NCBI GenBank assembly: GCA_030512295.1
Contig: JAULSR010000001.1
Location: forward strand, 2,356,001-2,420,000
DNA from: Bombardia bombarda
Lineage: Eukaryota; Ascomycota; Sordariomycetes; Sordariales; Lasiosphaeriaceae
DNA: 64,000 nucleotides
Direction: 5' to 3'
Positions 21,651-32,700 of this stretch are shown here, piece after piece. A program made the translations under genes and the position numbers. Under the pieces are notes generated by a model. It was not told where the DNA came from. It made no database searches and saw only the letters and a program-made list of their open reading frames with translations. Position 1 is the stretch's first letter, and the number at the start of each line of letters is the position of its first letter.

Positions 21651-22197
21651 CTTGTCGGTTGTGAGGTGGGCCTCCTTTCAATCGCGGGCGATTCGTGAGG
21701 TTGCAATGCGTGGGAGGTTTGGTTGTGAGTTTAGCAACGAGTTAACTTTTTTTTTGTTGTTTTTTCGGAGATTTGTCACGGCAGGCTACAGGCGGGTGAC
21801 GGGTGACGGGCGGCGACCAAACGGGATGATTGAGGCTAGAAATTCGGCGGCGCAAGATCAAAGCGCGGTTCGATTAGAAGTCTAGCTTGGCGGCCGCTTA
21901 TCTCCACCTGACTTTGTAAATATACCCACACCCGAGTGTATGATGAACAAAGCCAGGGGGGGCGGGGGGGCTGAAATGTCTCCACCCATGCACAGGGCGA
22001 CCTCACTGCTTAGCAAAAGGCTAAAAGCGCCAGGACGGGCCGCCAGATGATCCGCCTCCCGTCGCCTGCCCGGTAGGCCACGACCGAAGGCCCCTGTCGG
22101 GTGCGCGGCTCGTCATAAAATTCTTGAATTTGAGCGCCTTCCGCACGCGACAGTTCACTGCATCACCATATCAGCCATTACACCCCCACAATCGACA
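21651..22197. other. Divergent promoter region between RPB3 and MGE1
   Basis: No gene. It contains a G-rich run at 21955-21970 and a T-tract near 21749-21757. Confidence 0.65.
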
Positions 22198-23019
22198 ATG
22201 CTACGACAAGTCCTCTCCACCCCGTCCAAGGCGGCCAGCTCGACCCTCAGATTAGCTGCGCAAAGGCCATTAGCACGACCTCAGTTTTTCAAGGCGCAAT
22301 CGCTTTCGGCCCGCGCAATCGCCCCCCAAACCCCGAGATGGTACAGCTCCGAGACGCCCAAGGCCGATGCTAGTGCCGCCACCGAGACCAAGACGAACGG
22401 AGACGAGGCTTCCAAGACAAATGGCGAAGACACAGAGGTTGCCAGCCTCAAGAAGCAATTAGAGGCCAAGGATGCCGAGGCGCGCAACTGGAAGGTTCGT
22501 ATACTCCATCTTGGCCCCATGTGATGGATCGTCTTGTACCACCCTCCCAGCCCGGCTGACACTCCTTAAAAACAGGACCAGTTCATGCGGTCGGTAGCCG
22601 ACTTCCGGAACCTGCAGGAGCGGACAGCGCGCGACATGAAGGGCGCCCGCGACTTTGCCATCCAAAAGTTCGCCAAGGACCTCATCGACAGCGTCGATAA
22701 CTTTGACCGCGCCCTCGCCATGGTGCCTGAGGAGAAGCTCAACGCGGAGGAGAAGACGGAGCACATCCAGGACCTCGTCAACCTGTACGAGGGCCTCAAG
22801 ATGACCGAGAACATCCTGATGAACACGCTCAAGAAACACGGTCTCGAGCGCTTCGACCCCCACGGCGAGAAGTTCAACCCCAACGAGCACGAGGCAACCT
22901 TCATGACGCCCATGCAGGGCAAGGACAACAACGAGGTCATCATGACCCAGCAAAAGGGCTTCAAGCTCAACGGCCGCATATTGCGGGCCGCCAAGGTCGG
23001 CATCGTCAAGAACCCTTAA
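22198..23019 (+). CDS. MGE1: Mitochondrial GrpE nucleotide-exchange factor
   Basis: Exons 22198-22494 and 22576-23019, intron in phase 0 with an unusual GTTCGT donor and AACAG acceptor. 246 residues. Mge1 releases ADP from mitochondrial Hsp70 during import and folding. The N-terminus is an Arg/Ser-rich presequence with RWYSSE near the likely cleavage site. A Thr/Lys/Glu-rich coiled coil follows (VASLKKQLEAKDAEARNW), then the GrpE core: RSVADFRNLQERTARDMKGA, DLIDSVDNFDRALAMVP, and the beta-wing domain FNPNEHEATFMTPMQGKDN ending GRILRAAKVGIVKNP. The core motifs and length are standard. Confidence 0.95.
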
Positions 23020-24975
23020 ATGGACAGACGGACAGGAACGATGCGAGACGCCAGCGATGGCCACTTTTTTCGGGTGGTCTGTGTACAACTACTACTACTT
23101 CTATATTACCTCACACCATAACTACGACTACCATCAACACCATGACCATTATTTAACACCACGACAAACCTGCATGCACTACCACCAATATGCCCCCAGG
23201 ACTACGGCGGCGTTTTCGGGTCTCATGTATTATACTGCTCCTCTCATGATTTCTAAAGTTTATATATAGCATACAGGAAAGCGGAAAAAAAGGGAAAGGG
23301 ACTGAGACGGACGGGGGGCTGCTGTTCCGCTGTACATAGAAGCCACGTTGCATGTAAAACTACTAGCTAACTACAACCTAATTCACATTTCGACTGCTGA
23401 TCGGGGCGATGACTTCAGTCTTGACTTTCATGGATCTGAAATTGTCTATCATGGTAACACGCCAGACAGTGACACAAGTAGTGTACTCTTGAAATGCTTC
23501 ATTATCTAGGAATCAAAGGGCTGGCATGAGAACTCTACCTTGGGTGCTAGTATTCGTACAGCAGGGCACAGGTTAGGGTGCACAAGGAGCCCAGGCTCCA
23601 TCATCTTGTCTCATGGTCGATCGGAAAGATGCCGAGATTTGACCCACGGATCGGAATTCTTGTTACAATACTACTGGACGTTGGGTAGTAATCGATTTCA
23701 CTTCTGTACCACGCATGTTTTTTTGTCATTGAGTAACGATGTACAAGAACAACGACAGCAGCCGCAGCAACTAACTACGTCGAGACTACGTAACTACCGC
23801 CTACATGCCTATGTACACGTACGATGCACCAGTATTTCTTTTGGTTTCTTGGGTGTCTCTGTGCAGCTAAGCAACGTGGAGACACCAGCAAGATAACTTG
23901 GCTATGTTATAGAAAGGCAGTGCTTCTCTTTCTGTCTGTCCGGGCGGCAACTAGCTAATCTACCTACATACAATGTTTGTTTGTCTACTGATCGTGTCGT
24001 GTTCCACAACCCAAGAACAGCCTAGCCTAGCTAGCCACGACTCTATAGTCAAGTGGCCAAGCCAGCTACGTACGCATTCGGGCAGAAGAAGGTAATGTAC
24101 GACCACATGCCCGTCTGCGAGGTGCGACACTGTCTTTATCCCACCACCTTTTCCAGCTATGAGTCTTGTGGGGTGCAGATACCCATCAAGGTAGGTATGT
24201 AGCCACGAGAGGTTGGCTCTACAGGTATGTATGTGTGTATCTGCTCCCTTGTCCACTGGCTGGCTGGCTGGCTGGTTGGTTGGCTCCATATGCCATGCTT
24301 CTCTGGATCTGACCAGGTTCAATGTAATGTTGTCCAAACCTTGCTAGGATCGAGAGCCTGATGGGGCAGAGTGTTTGTGGTGCGTGGTGCGGAGCGCATG
24401 ACACTCACACTGACGCCGATGCTGACTGGCAAACAGATTTGCATACAGATAGCCCTATAAACTCAGCAAGTAGCGCAAAGCAAGTGAGCACGCGTTTAGT
24501 CGAGCTACGGATTTTGAAGATGTGAGGCTCTGGTAAGTGGTGCAGGTTGGTCAGTATGAGAAAGCTCTTGCAGACTGGTACTGGTGAGTAGATAGTTAGA
24601 CTTGTACGTTGCAGATAGCCGTAGGGCGCTCGAGTTGTTACACAGGAGGAGATCATGAGGTACCGTGAGATGGTGGAGAGAAAGTTGGGTTGACATTGAT
24701 CGCGTTATCTGGATGGAGTGAATTTGATATTATTTTTTCGTATATCTGCGGATTCTGCATTGCAAGTACCTTTTGACTGCATTCCATTAGGTGTTAAATA
24801 TGTATAGAAGGCAAACTTAGGTAGTTAAGAGTTACATACACGCTGTTATACTGTAGGCTAAGATAGAAGTGTAAGACTGTAAGTTGTTTAGTGACCAATC
24901 ACAGCCATGGGATGCCTCCGCGCACGGACACTTGCATATAGACAAAGCTTTCGAATGTGGATCTCAATAATAAGA
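23020..24975. other. Long intergenic region upstream of the tRNA
   Basis: No protein gene recognised. It carries a CTGG tandem repeat at 24256-24284 and many TACCTAC/GTAGGTA words. Open frames are short and unconvincing. Confidence 0.55.
24256..24284. repeat. CTGG/TTGG tetranucleotide repeat
   Basis: CTGG repeated, drifting into TTGG at the right end. Confidence 0.75.
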
Positions 24976-25057
24976 GGCGTGGTGGCAGAGTGGTCTAATG
25001 CGCAGCACTCGAAATGCTGTCTCCTCGGAGGCGTCTGTTCGAATCAGGCCCACGTCG
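24976..25057 (+). tRNA. tS(CGA): tRNA-Ser (anticodon CGA)
   Basis: 82 bases fold as a class II tRNA. Acceptor GGCGTGG (24976-24982) pairs with CCACGTC (25050-25056), with one G-T pair and discriminator G at 25057, as in Ser tRNAs. The anticodon stem CAGCA/TGCTG encloses the loop CTCGAAA, anticodon CGA at 25010-25012, reading UCG codons. A long variable arm (TCTCCTCGGAGGCG region) and the T arm GTCTG-TTCGAAT-CAGGC follow. The A box TGGCAGAGTGG and the B box TGTTCGAATCA are present. No intron. The 3' CCA is not encoded. Confidence 0.95.
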
Positions 25058-25484
25058 AACTAAGTTGTTCTTTTTTGCGTCTCCCCCTTTTTATAGTATT
25101 GTAAAGAGGGATTCTATTATTCCCTTCCTTCCTCTTTTCTTCTCTTTTTTGCTCTTTACATTCACGTCGTCACATACATCATAACAGTGCTCAACCTGCA
25201 ATCTGGAGTATATTTCGGGTATTTCCTCCGCTAGGTATGTACATTGCCCACGTAACACCTCGCCTCGTCTTATTCGTAAGTTCGTAACCCAACCCACAAC
25301 CGCCACCGCCTTCACCCCCTCGAAATCTTCCCCTCATATCATAGCCTACCCCCTTATCATTTAGAAGTCTGCCCTTCACCACCTTCCAAGTCCCAACACC
25401 ACCGCACATTCAACGAGTGACAAAAGCAGGGCAAAAAACGAACCACCAGTATCATCACAAAGGAAACTTATCATCGATCCATCA
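25058..25484. other. Short intergenic region after the tRNA
   Basis: T/C-rich. No gene seen apart from the Pol III terminator. Confidence 0.6.
25071..25076 (+). terminator. Pol III terminator T6
   Basis: Six T residues begin 14 bases after the tRNA 3' end, the expected RNA polymerase III stop. Confidence 0.75.
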
Positions 25485-27127
25485 TCAGTAAGGATACGGG
25501 TACCATCCATACCCCTGCCACGGCTGCTGCTGCTCCTGCCAGCCAGCCTGTCCCATCCCAGCGGCACCCCGCGCCGGCAAGCCAGACGCATTGGACCGCG
25601 GGTTAGGCGCCGGCGTGTAGCCCACCGAGGACGCCGAGTAGCTATACTGCGGATATGGCTGCGGGCTCGGCGGCCGCGCCCCCTGCCCCATCTGAAGAGG
25701 ATGGCGGCCATACACCTGCTGCTGTCCCTGTCCCTGTCCTTGATACCCATAGCCACCCTGGACACCACCACCACCGGCAGCAACGTTCGTCTGCGCTGAC
25801 CTCACCGGGTAAACATGCGGAGCAGACGGCGAGTTATTAGCAAAGGAAGCCTCGGCAGCGGCAGCCGCCGCCGCCGCCGCCTGGTCCTGGAACAGCTTCG
25901 TCATGACCATATGGAGCAAGCCGCGCGCGCCCCAGTCGCCCGTCGCGGGCAGCAGGTGGCGGGAGATGCCTTTGGGCATGCGCTCGAGTCGGCCGGTGCC
26001 GTCGAGAAGGCTCTCGGCCTCGACGGGCAGCGCGGCGACGACCTTTGCGAGACGCGCGGCTTCCTTGTCGGGCGAGGCGCGGATGGCGATGATGGCCCAT
26101 TGCGCCCAGCCGCGGGCTGTCAGGGCGGGGACGGAGGGTCGGGCGCCGGCGGTGGCGGGGATGAGGTAGTATTCGCAGCCGAGGGTGTGGTAGACTTCTG
26201 AGAGGCGGTAGTTGGTGGTGTCGTTGCTGTTGTCGGGGCCGCGGGTGCTGAAGAGGGCTTGTTGGGCTGTTGTTAGTTTGATGGTAGGTGGCGAGGGGAG
26301 AGAGGCAGGGAGGGAAGAGTTAACTGACAAGCAAAGTCAAACTCCTCGTCAACGACATTATACCGAAAGTAGAACCCCCGCATCATGCCAGGCGTAATGG
26401 TCATCGGCCTACTATCCGACGTGGACTCATCCGCCGCCTGCAGTAGCTATCAATCAGCCGACTCCCTGAATAACCCACATCTTCTTGTCTCTCATACCTC
26501 ACAAAAACCACACAAGGCCTGGAATAACACACACTTACAATAATACATTTAGCAACCCCCTCAAGCACCTGTCCGACCCTCCTAGTAGGCTCACCATCCT
26601 CATCAAACAACACCCCCCACTTCTTATCGATGGGGCTCATATCTCCCCGAACGATCTCGTTCTATTCACCTGTGCCCAATAAGACCGGTACGGCTCAGGG
26701 CTCGGCGATCCAGATCGGACAAATACCTCCTCAGGGCTCGACGAGCGAGGTCGGACAAGCACGTCGTCGCTCCAGCGGACCCTGTCCCTCTTTGGTCTTC
26801 TTATTTTAGAGTGTGCGCGTGCCCCATGCTTCTGCCCCTCTCGATCCGATGTCTGGGGGATGAAGCGCGGCGGTTCTTTAGGCAGCTACTAGGACGCTCC
26901 CAAGAGCTCGGTGGAGGAGGACGACGCTCAGGCTTCTTGCCTGATCTCTTCTTGCGTCTATTGTCCAAGTCGGAGGAGTCCGTGTTGTTGTTGTTCTTGC
27001 CGTGGTCGTCGCTATTGTCTGATCCATGGCTATGGAGTATCTCGTGTATCTTGCCAGAAAAGGTCTTGGAAGGCCCCGCTTCGGTCGAGCTCCAGCCATC
27101 CCCTAGGTAGTCCATAGTGGTTGCCAC
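25485..27127 (-). CDS. DUF7514-type fungal protein (5' structure uncertain)
   Basis: Well-supported exons: 26539-26622, 26329-26437 and 25485-26266, joined in phase by GT-AG introns (CII|AAD, then a split Ser codon). They encode KWGVLFDEDGEPTRRVGQVL, EGVAKCII, MTITPGMMRGFYFRYNVVDE and YRLSEVYHTLGCEYYLIPA, the order seen in fungal DUF7514 proteins, whose function is unknown. A Gln/Gly/Tyr-rich tail follows. Upstream, 26670-26839 is coding-like (VRWSDDVLVRPRSSSPEEVF) and joins through a 47-base intron (26623-26669). The first exon probably starts at 27127 (MATTMDYLGDGW) and ends near 26890. The join between these two first exons is weak: the only GT between them is GTAGCT at 26889, with a poor acceptor at 26840. 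A one-base assembly error there is an alternative. Confidence 0.6.
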
Positions 27128-28364
27128 GTGTTTGTGTATTTATTATCCACGGTGGTGGTCAGGTATGTTTTCAACTTGTAGTTAGATGGTTCAGAGTGAT
27201 GTGAAGTTGAGTCAGTCCCTATCGTGCGTTAGCAAGACAGTCAGAGGACAAGATGCGATAACGAACAGCAAGTAGGTAGTCATAAGCAGTGACACAGCTC
27301 GCTAATATCTCTCAGTGGTTATTATCAAACTGTGAAGAAGGTGAACTGAACTGCGCAGAAAGACTCCGGGATCTTGGGCACATTTTATACGAACAGGCGT
27401 ATGAGTGACGCACCTGGGTCCCAGATCCTCGTGCTACACAAAACAAGATACCTGCAATATCCCATTAGCGGAACACGCCCCTTGGACTTGAATTTCGGCT
27501 GCGCTGGCACTACAGTGGCCAGAGCTAATCCTATGAATAATGGATATTCAGAAATGTAAGGCTCCGAGAAATGGCGGAGTAAAGACAGCCAGCCTGGACT
27601 GTTGACACGCAGCGCCAGACCGTCCTTGTGATGCCGCACTACCATAAATCATGTCGCCTAATAGGCTGCTAGAACCGGCTTTCGACAGTTTTTGTCTCCC
27701 TCCAACAAATGTGTAGAACGTCAACTATCAATCAGATATGCTGGCGGTTAAGGCCGGAGACCTGTTTGGTCTTCCAGGCCATCATTGGGCCTGTTGTGTT
27801 TCGTCATCCTAAATGGCTGACTGTCCGATGGTCTCTTATTCTGCTTTCCTACAGCCATCTTCCTATGGTCGGACTGTTCCGCCTAGCCTGGTCATTCATG
27901 TGGTTCACAAGTTAGGTTGCGCAGAAGAAAGCGGAGACCACTGTGGCTGGCGCTTGTGACCCCTTATACTGACAGCCACCTCATGGCACCAGATCACCTA
28001 CAATTCAGATTGTTAACCATATGGAACGTCAGCAAAAAGTCAACACTTGATATTCTCTATATAAGAGCAATCCTAAGTGCCTCGGTTAATTTTCGAGCTT
28101 CCAATCTAGGTCAAATCCACAATTATGAAAGAAAAACTGGCCTGTGCTGTAACCTCTCGTCATAAAATATCGTGGCCTAGCAACTCTGGAAAGAAAGCGC
28201 AAAGGAAAGATATCAGCCATAGAAAGCGTGCATATAATGGCATCCCAAGGTAACCACCCTTTGGATGACATATCCCCACCAGAAAAGAAATAAAGAAAAA
28301 GAGAAATAGAGCAAAAGCAGTAGCAAGAGGCAACCACCGGAAGTCATAGAAGCCTTTCCTTAAT
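27128..28364. other. Intergenic region
   Basis: Between the DUF7514 gene's start and the 3' end of the Stc1-like gene. No gene recognised. Confidence 0.55.
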
Positions 28365-29786
28365 CTAGAGTTCGTCGTCTGACTCTCCGTCGTAGTGGCG
28401 GCCGCGCCTGGTCGTCGCCTGAACCTGCGGGTTCGCAGCCATGTCCCTCAGGTAACTGGGCAGCTGAGGCGTGGTCTTCCGCTGGGACTGTAGCATATGT
28501 CAGTAACCGTTCCCAAGTCCTTTGGGGACATTTTAATACTTACCGGCTTGGCCCAACCTCCCTTCCCCACCTTTTCAGGCTTCGAGGTGGTGACCCCTAC
28601 AGTCGACGAAGCGTCCGACGCAACAGTTCGGTCCTTGACCATGACGCACCGCTCGCCATTGGGGCCAAAGGCGTTGAAGGGAACGGGTGCAAAGTTTCTT
28701 CCAAGCGGTTTGGCCGCCGGTTTAGTCGCGATGATAGTCGAGACTGAATCGGGGCGCGAATCACTACTCACTGTTGCCAAGTCGTCGACATCCTTTCCTG
28801 AAACGGATTCATCGGTATCTTCTCCGTCGAACTCAAAGTCGTAAGAGTCTCTTGAAATCGTGGCAGTACCCTCCAACGTATTCTTCACGGGTGTCGGCCA
28901 GTCCGAAACGAGTGAGGGAGGTAGAAAGCCGTTTTGCACCTTGACAGGTGTCGACCACCCCGACTGTCCCGACTTGAGTGAGTGGGGTAGAATCTTGCTT
29001 TCGATACCTCCTCTTGACCCAAATCCCGCGGATGAAGCTGGCTTCTGAAGCTTGGTCTGGGAGATTAGTCAGTGCTGGTTCAGTTGACATTGTTCATTAT
29101 GCAAAGACAGAAATTACCTCGTTACCACGATCCTCATTGCTCGGGGCAACCCGGCCCTTGTTGAATATCATGTCGTCGGTCAAATTTCCAGCCGTGGCAA
29201 CCAGAGGCGCATCGAACGGTGTTCTCTCGTCGACTGCCAATTGGCCCATGGGAGGAGGCAGCGTTTCGCCAACCTCGCTGCATAGCTGCCACTCTGTGCA
29301 TTCCATGCACCACTGAACCGGTCTCGTTAGTATCTCGACGAAACCCAAATCACAAAGTAGTTAACCTACGTTCTTGTTGTTGCGCCGGCTGCTCTTGCTG
29401 AACGAGTCAATGCTCAGGATTCTGTCACAAGGGCCCTCGCACTGCAATTCAAGGCTCACGCCACCCGTATGTGCCCGGCATGCGATACCAGAGTTGGCCG
29501 GGGTGGCGCCGCGACCAAAACGTCGGTCATAGTCCTGAAGCTTGTTCTTCGAGAACTGGTCGCGGGTTTTCCACTCATTGCCGACACAACATTGAATCCT
29601 ATCCGAAGGAGTTAGCTGGCTGTGTGATGGAGAAATCATTGTTCGACATACTTGGTGCCTCCCGCTGCTCCAGGTCTGCTCATTCAGATAGTTAGTACTT
29701 TGCTTCGATCGGAGGGAAGGCGGTTTGGAAACTTACCTGATCTGGGGCTGAGTGTTTCGCTCCTGCGATTGCCTGAAACGTGCCAT
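28365..29786 (-). CDS. Stc1-domain protein
   Basis: Six predicted exons: 29737-29786, 29652-29675 (only 24 bases), 29370-29598, 29118-29312, 28544-29056 and 28365-28487, giving 377 residues. All introns are GT-AG and every phase closes. The N-terminal 120 residues form an Stc1 domain: IQCCVGNEWKTRDQFSKNKL, a Cys-His-bearing NSGIACRAHTGG, LQCEGPCDRILSIDSFSKSS, then WCMECTEWQ. The Cys/His spacing suggests zinc binding. In fission yeast, Stc1 links the RNAi effector Argonaute to the CLRC H3K9 methyltransferase. In filamentous fungi the domain occurs in poorly studied proteins. The rest is disordered and Ser/Asp-rich, ending in an acidic tail. Whether it acts in silencing here is inference. Confidence 0.85.
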
Positions 29787-32700
29787 ACTGTCTGACTGGA
29801 TCGAGACTGGAGGCCAGGTAAGCAACCGGAAGCTATTCTGTGGTATGGATTAACAGGTATTCGCACGATTCCTCTTGAAAGGCGTGGGAGTTGTAGAAGT
29901 TGAGGTCTCGGATCAGGCCGTACCAGATTGATTTACGTCAGGGCTTGTCGTAGAGGGAAGGTTCAGGCAGGCCGGTGCACAATAGGGCTTTTGGGGACAA
30001 TCGGAAGGCGAGGAGCAGTGCGAAGAAATTCGTAGCTTCTATTGTGTCTAGAAAGCATGAATCGAGGAGGGCAGGAGCGAGGGACAATGAGATCAATGGC
30101 CGCTTCCCAATGCCGCCGGTCTGAGTATAGAGACCTGTCCCCAGAATCACGGCAAACCCAAAGGATGCTTAAGTGTCTCGAGGGAGAGGTTTGATTCTAC
30201 GTGTCAGGTACCGAGAATTATCACTCCATAGGCAATCGACGGGAGTGAGGTTTCGACCACGCATCCCTCTTCGTGAGGAGCATTCCTGCAGTCACCTGTC
30301 AGCACTTCCATCTGGTAATCACGATCCGACGAAAGATATGGTGGAATGACGAAATGTGCCCGCGGCAAGGAAGAACAAGAAGGTACGATCTTGGCCTAGC
30401 TCATTAGCGCTACCCTTACACTGAGTTGCCTGAGCTATCAAACTTGAGGAAGTTGCGATCATGAGATGAGGTCATGCTAAGAGGCGGATGGAGAAGAGTA
30501 GAAGAGTTTAATTCCCCCGAAAGATACCACATGTAAGCGCTTTTCTCGCAAGGAACTGCACCACCAATTTCTCACTCATCGAGAGGGGCAATACTTCATC
30601 CGACCTTGCATGACAAGCATGGGATGGGATAGATGGAAGTGTCCACCACAGCCAAGCCAAAGCATCTCTTGATGATCCAAGGTGGTTTCTTGGCCGACTT
30701 CTGGCGAATTGTGACAGTCTTGTGGCATGACGTCGTCTCCCGAGTCTTGGTATGTAAGTCGGGGAGGAGTCGTCGCTAGGCGTTGCCGCCAGCTGCTAGC
30801 CAGCTGTGAGCAAAGTCCCTTTGAGACCAGCTCCCAGAAACTAACGCACGGAAAAGGAGAGTCGGCCCTCATCACACTGTAACGGCTAACCTGATTATGG
30901 ATGACAGGGTCCAAGCTCGACCGAATTCGGCCTGATGGCGTTTGGCGTTTGGCGCCAGTTTGCATGGACGGTCAAAACGGTGAACGGAGAGCGTTCGGGG
31001 CTTGCATGAATGCACATTGATTCATTCCGTGTTCGAGAACTGAGGGGCGATGGCGTGCACCGCGCTAGGTACCACCTTAGCCAGCTTTGCCAGGACATCT
31101 ACACGTGTGTACCTTACGGTACGAATTGGATCTTGGCTGCTACCAACCGTGTGAGCAGTGCTCAGGAGGAGCCTTGATACGGGGAGCACCCAGCCGGTGC
31201 CGTACCTTGCTTGGGGCGGGCCCTGCGCCCGCCACCGGATTCCGTGGCTGAAGTTGAAATCCTAACCTCAAGAAGACACGAGGCAAGCAAACTTATTTAG
31301 CTAGTGTGGCACGCCGGTGAAGCTAACGGTCGGCAGCCAGGCAGGCAGTTCTCGAGAGACGAAGAGACGCCTGGTGGCACGACACACCTTACGAGAACTC
31401 GGTGGCTACTTGATATTCTTCTTACCCCTTTTCATCAGACATGAGATCACAAACATGACGAGGGAACAAACAGTAGTATCAATTTTTTTTTTTGGTGAGA
31501 GGTGAGGTGCGGTTAATATGAAAATCGGCAGGATCGGCAGACAGGTCTTGCTTGATCCCGCGTTAAGACACAGGGTCTGTTTCTCCTCAACAAACCCAAG
31601 GTGTCAATCAACTTCCACGGGATATCAAAGCTACCTTGCCATACCAACCCACCGTCCTAATAATACCGAGGTTAGCGAGCCCCCAAGGCTCCAGAGCTTC
31701 CAGATTGTGTGGAGCCATGGAGTGTTCCCGAATAGCATTGGAAGGCGGCAGTGGCATGGTGAGTTGGCAGCCACTTCAGCCTGTTCAATCACCAGTCCAT
31801 CCAATGTTAGAAAAGCAGTTTTGGTTACCATTTTTGCCGACAGGCATGGAATTGAGAGGCCAAGAAAAGAAAAGCCACGGCCGCGTGTCCACCACTCAGC
31901 GGCGTCTCCAGTACCAGTACACCGGACGCTATTGGCAATCTCTCTCACCCCACATGAATTTCCGTTTCCGATCTGGCGCCCGCGATGCTGCGGCTGGTAC
32001 CTTAAACTTGGAGACTGTTCGACGGCGAGACCACTTTGGGCTGCACACTGCCAATATTGGCCAGAACGGGGTGCAGTGTTTCTCTCTGCGCTACGAAGCT
32101 TGACGACCAGAAACGCCAGAAACAGGTGTGTCGACGACCCAAACAGGAAGACGTGCCTGTACATCGAGCTGCAGGCTGATGTGTACATACATATGCACTA
32201 GCTACGGGTAGTTTAGCGCCATAGCGATTCAACTCGTCGCGCTCGTAGAGGATGGCACCGTGAGATGGAAGAGAGAGAGAGAGGGCCTGAGAGGTTTGTC
32301 ACTGTCAGAGCTGACTGTGCTGCACGGGACTGGCGAGACAGGCGATAGCACTGGCGAGACTGGATTGGATTGGATTGGATTGCGTGCGCCTCGTTTTGCC
32401 TCTGGCTGAGCAGCAGCTTCGCTCGCGTCACTTTGGAAAGTGGCCGGTGCCGAGGCCGAGGCCCGTTTTTTACCTTCTTCCATCAAAGTTTCTCTCATTT
32501 TCTTCCGCGCATCCATGACCTGGTCAAAGCTGGTATCACGAACGGCTTGATGGAATCGGAAACAGAAACAGAACCAGTGCCTCCAGATGTGGGGAGCTTT
32601 CGGGAAGCTTCACTTTGACGTAAACAGCAGAAGAGTGGTGAATGTGTCCTGCCCGTATGGTCGTAGTGTGGTCCGTTCGTCGGGCGAATTGGTAAATTAG

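Noticed and set aside
22459..23088. 209-codon open frame on the minus strand
   Set aside because: Antisense to MGE1. The plus strand carries the clear GrpE domain.
24256..24284. Tandem CTGG repeat considered as a CRISPR-like or transposon end
   Set aside because: A simple microsatellite without spacers or terminal inverted repeats.
31518..32201. 227-codon plus frame and overlapping 185-codon minus frame
   Set aside because: Two overlapping frames on opposite strands, no motif, uneven composition and no splice logic. Probably chance.
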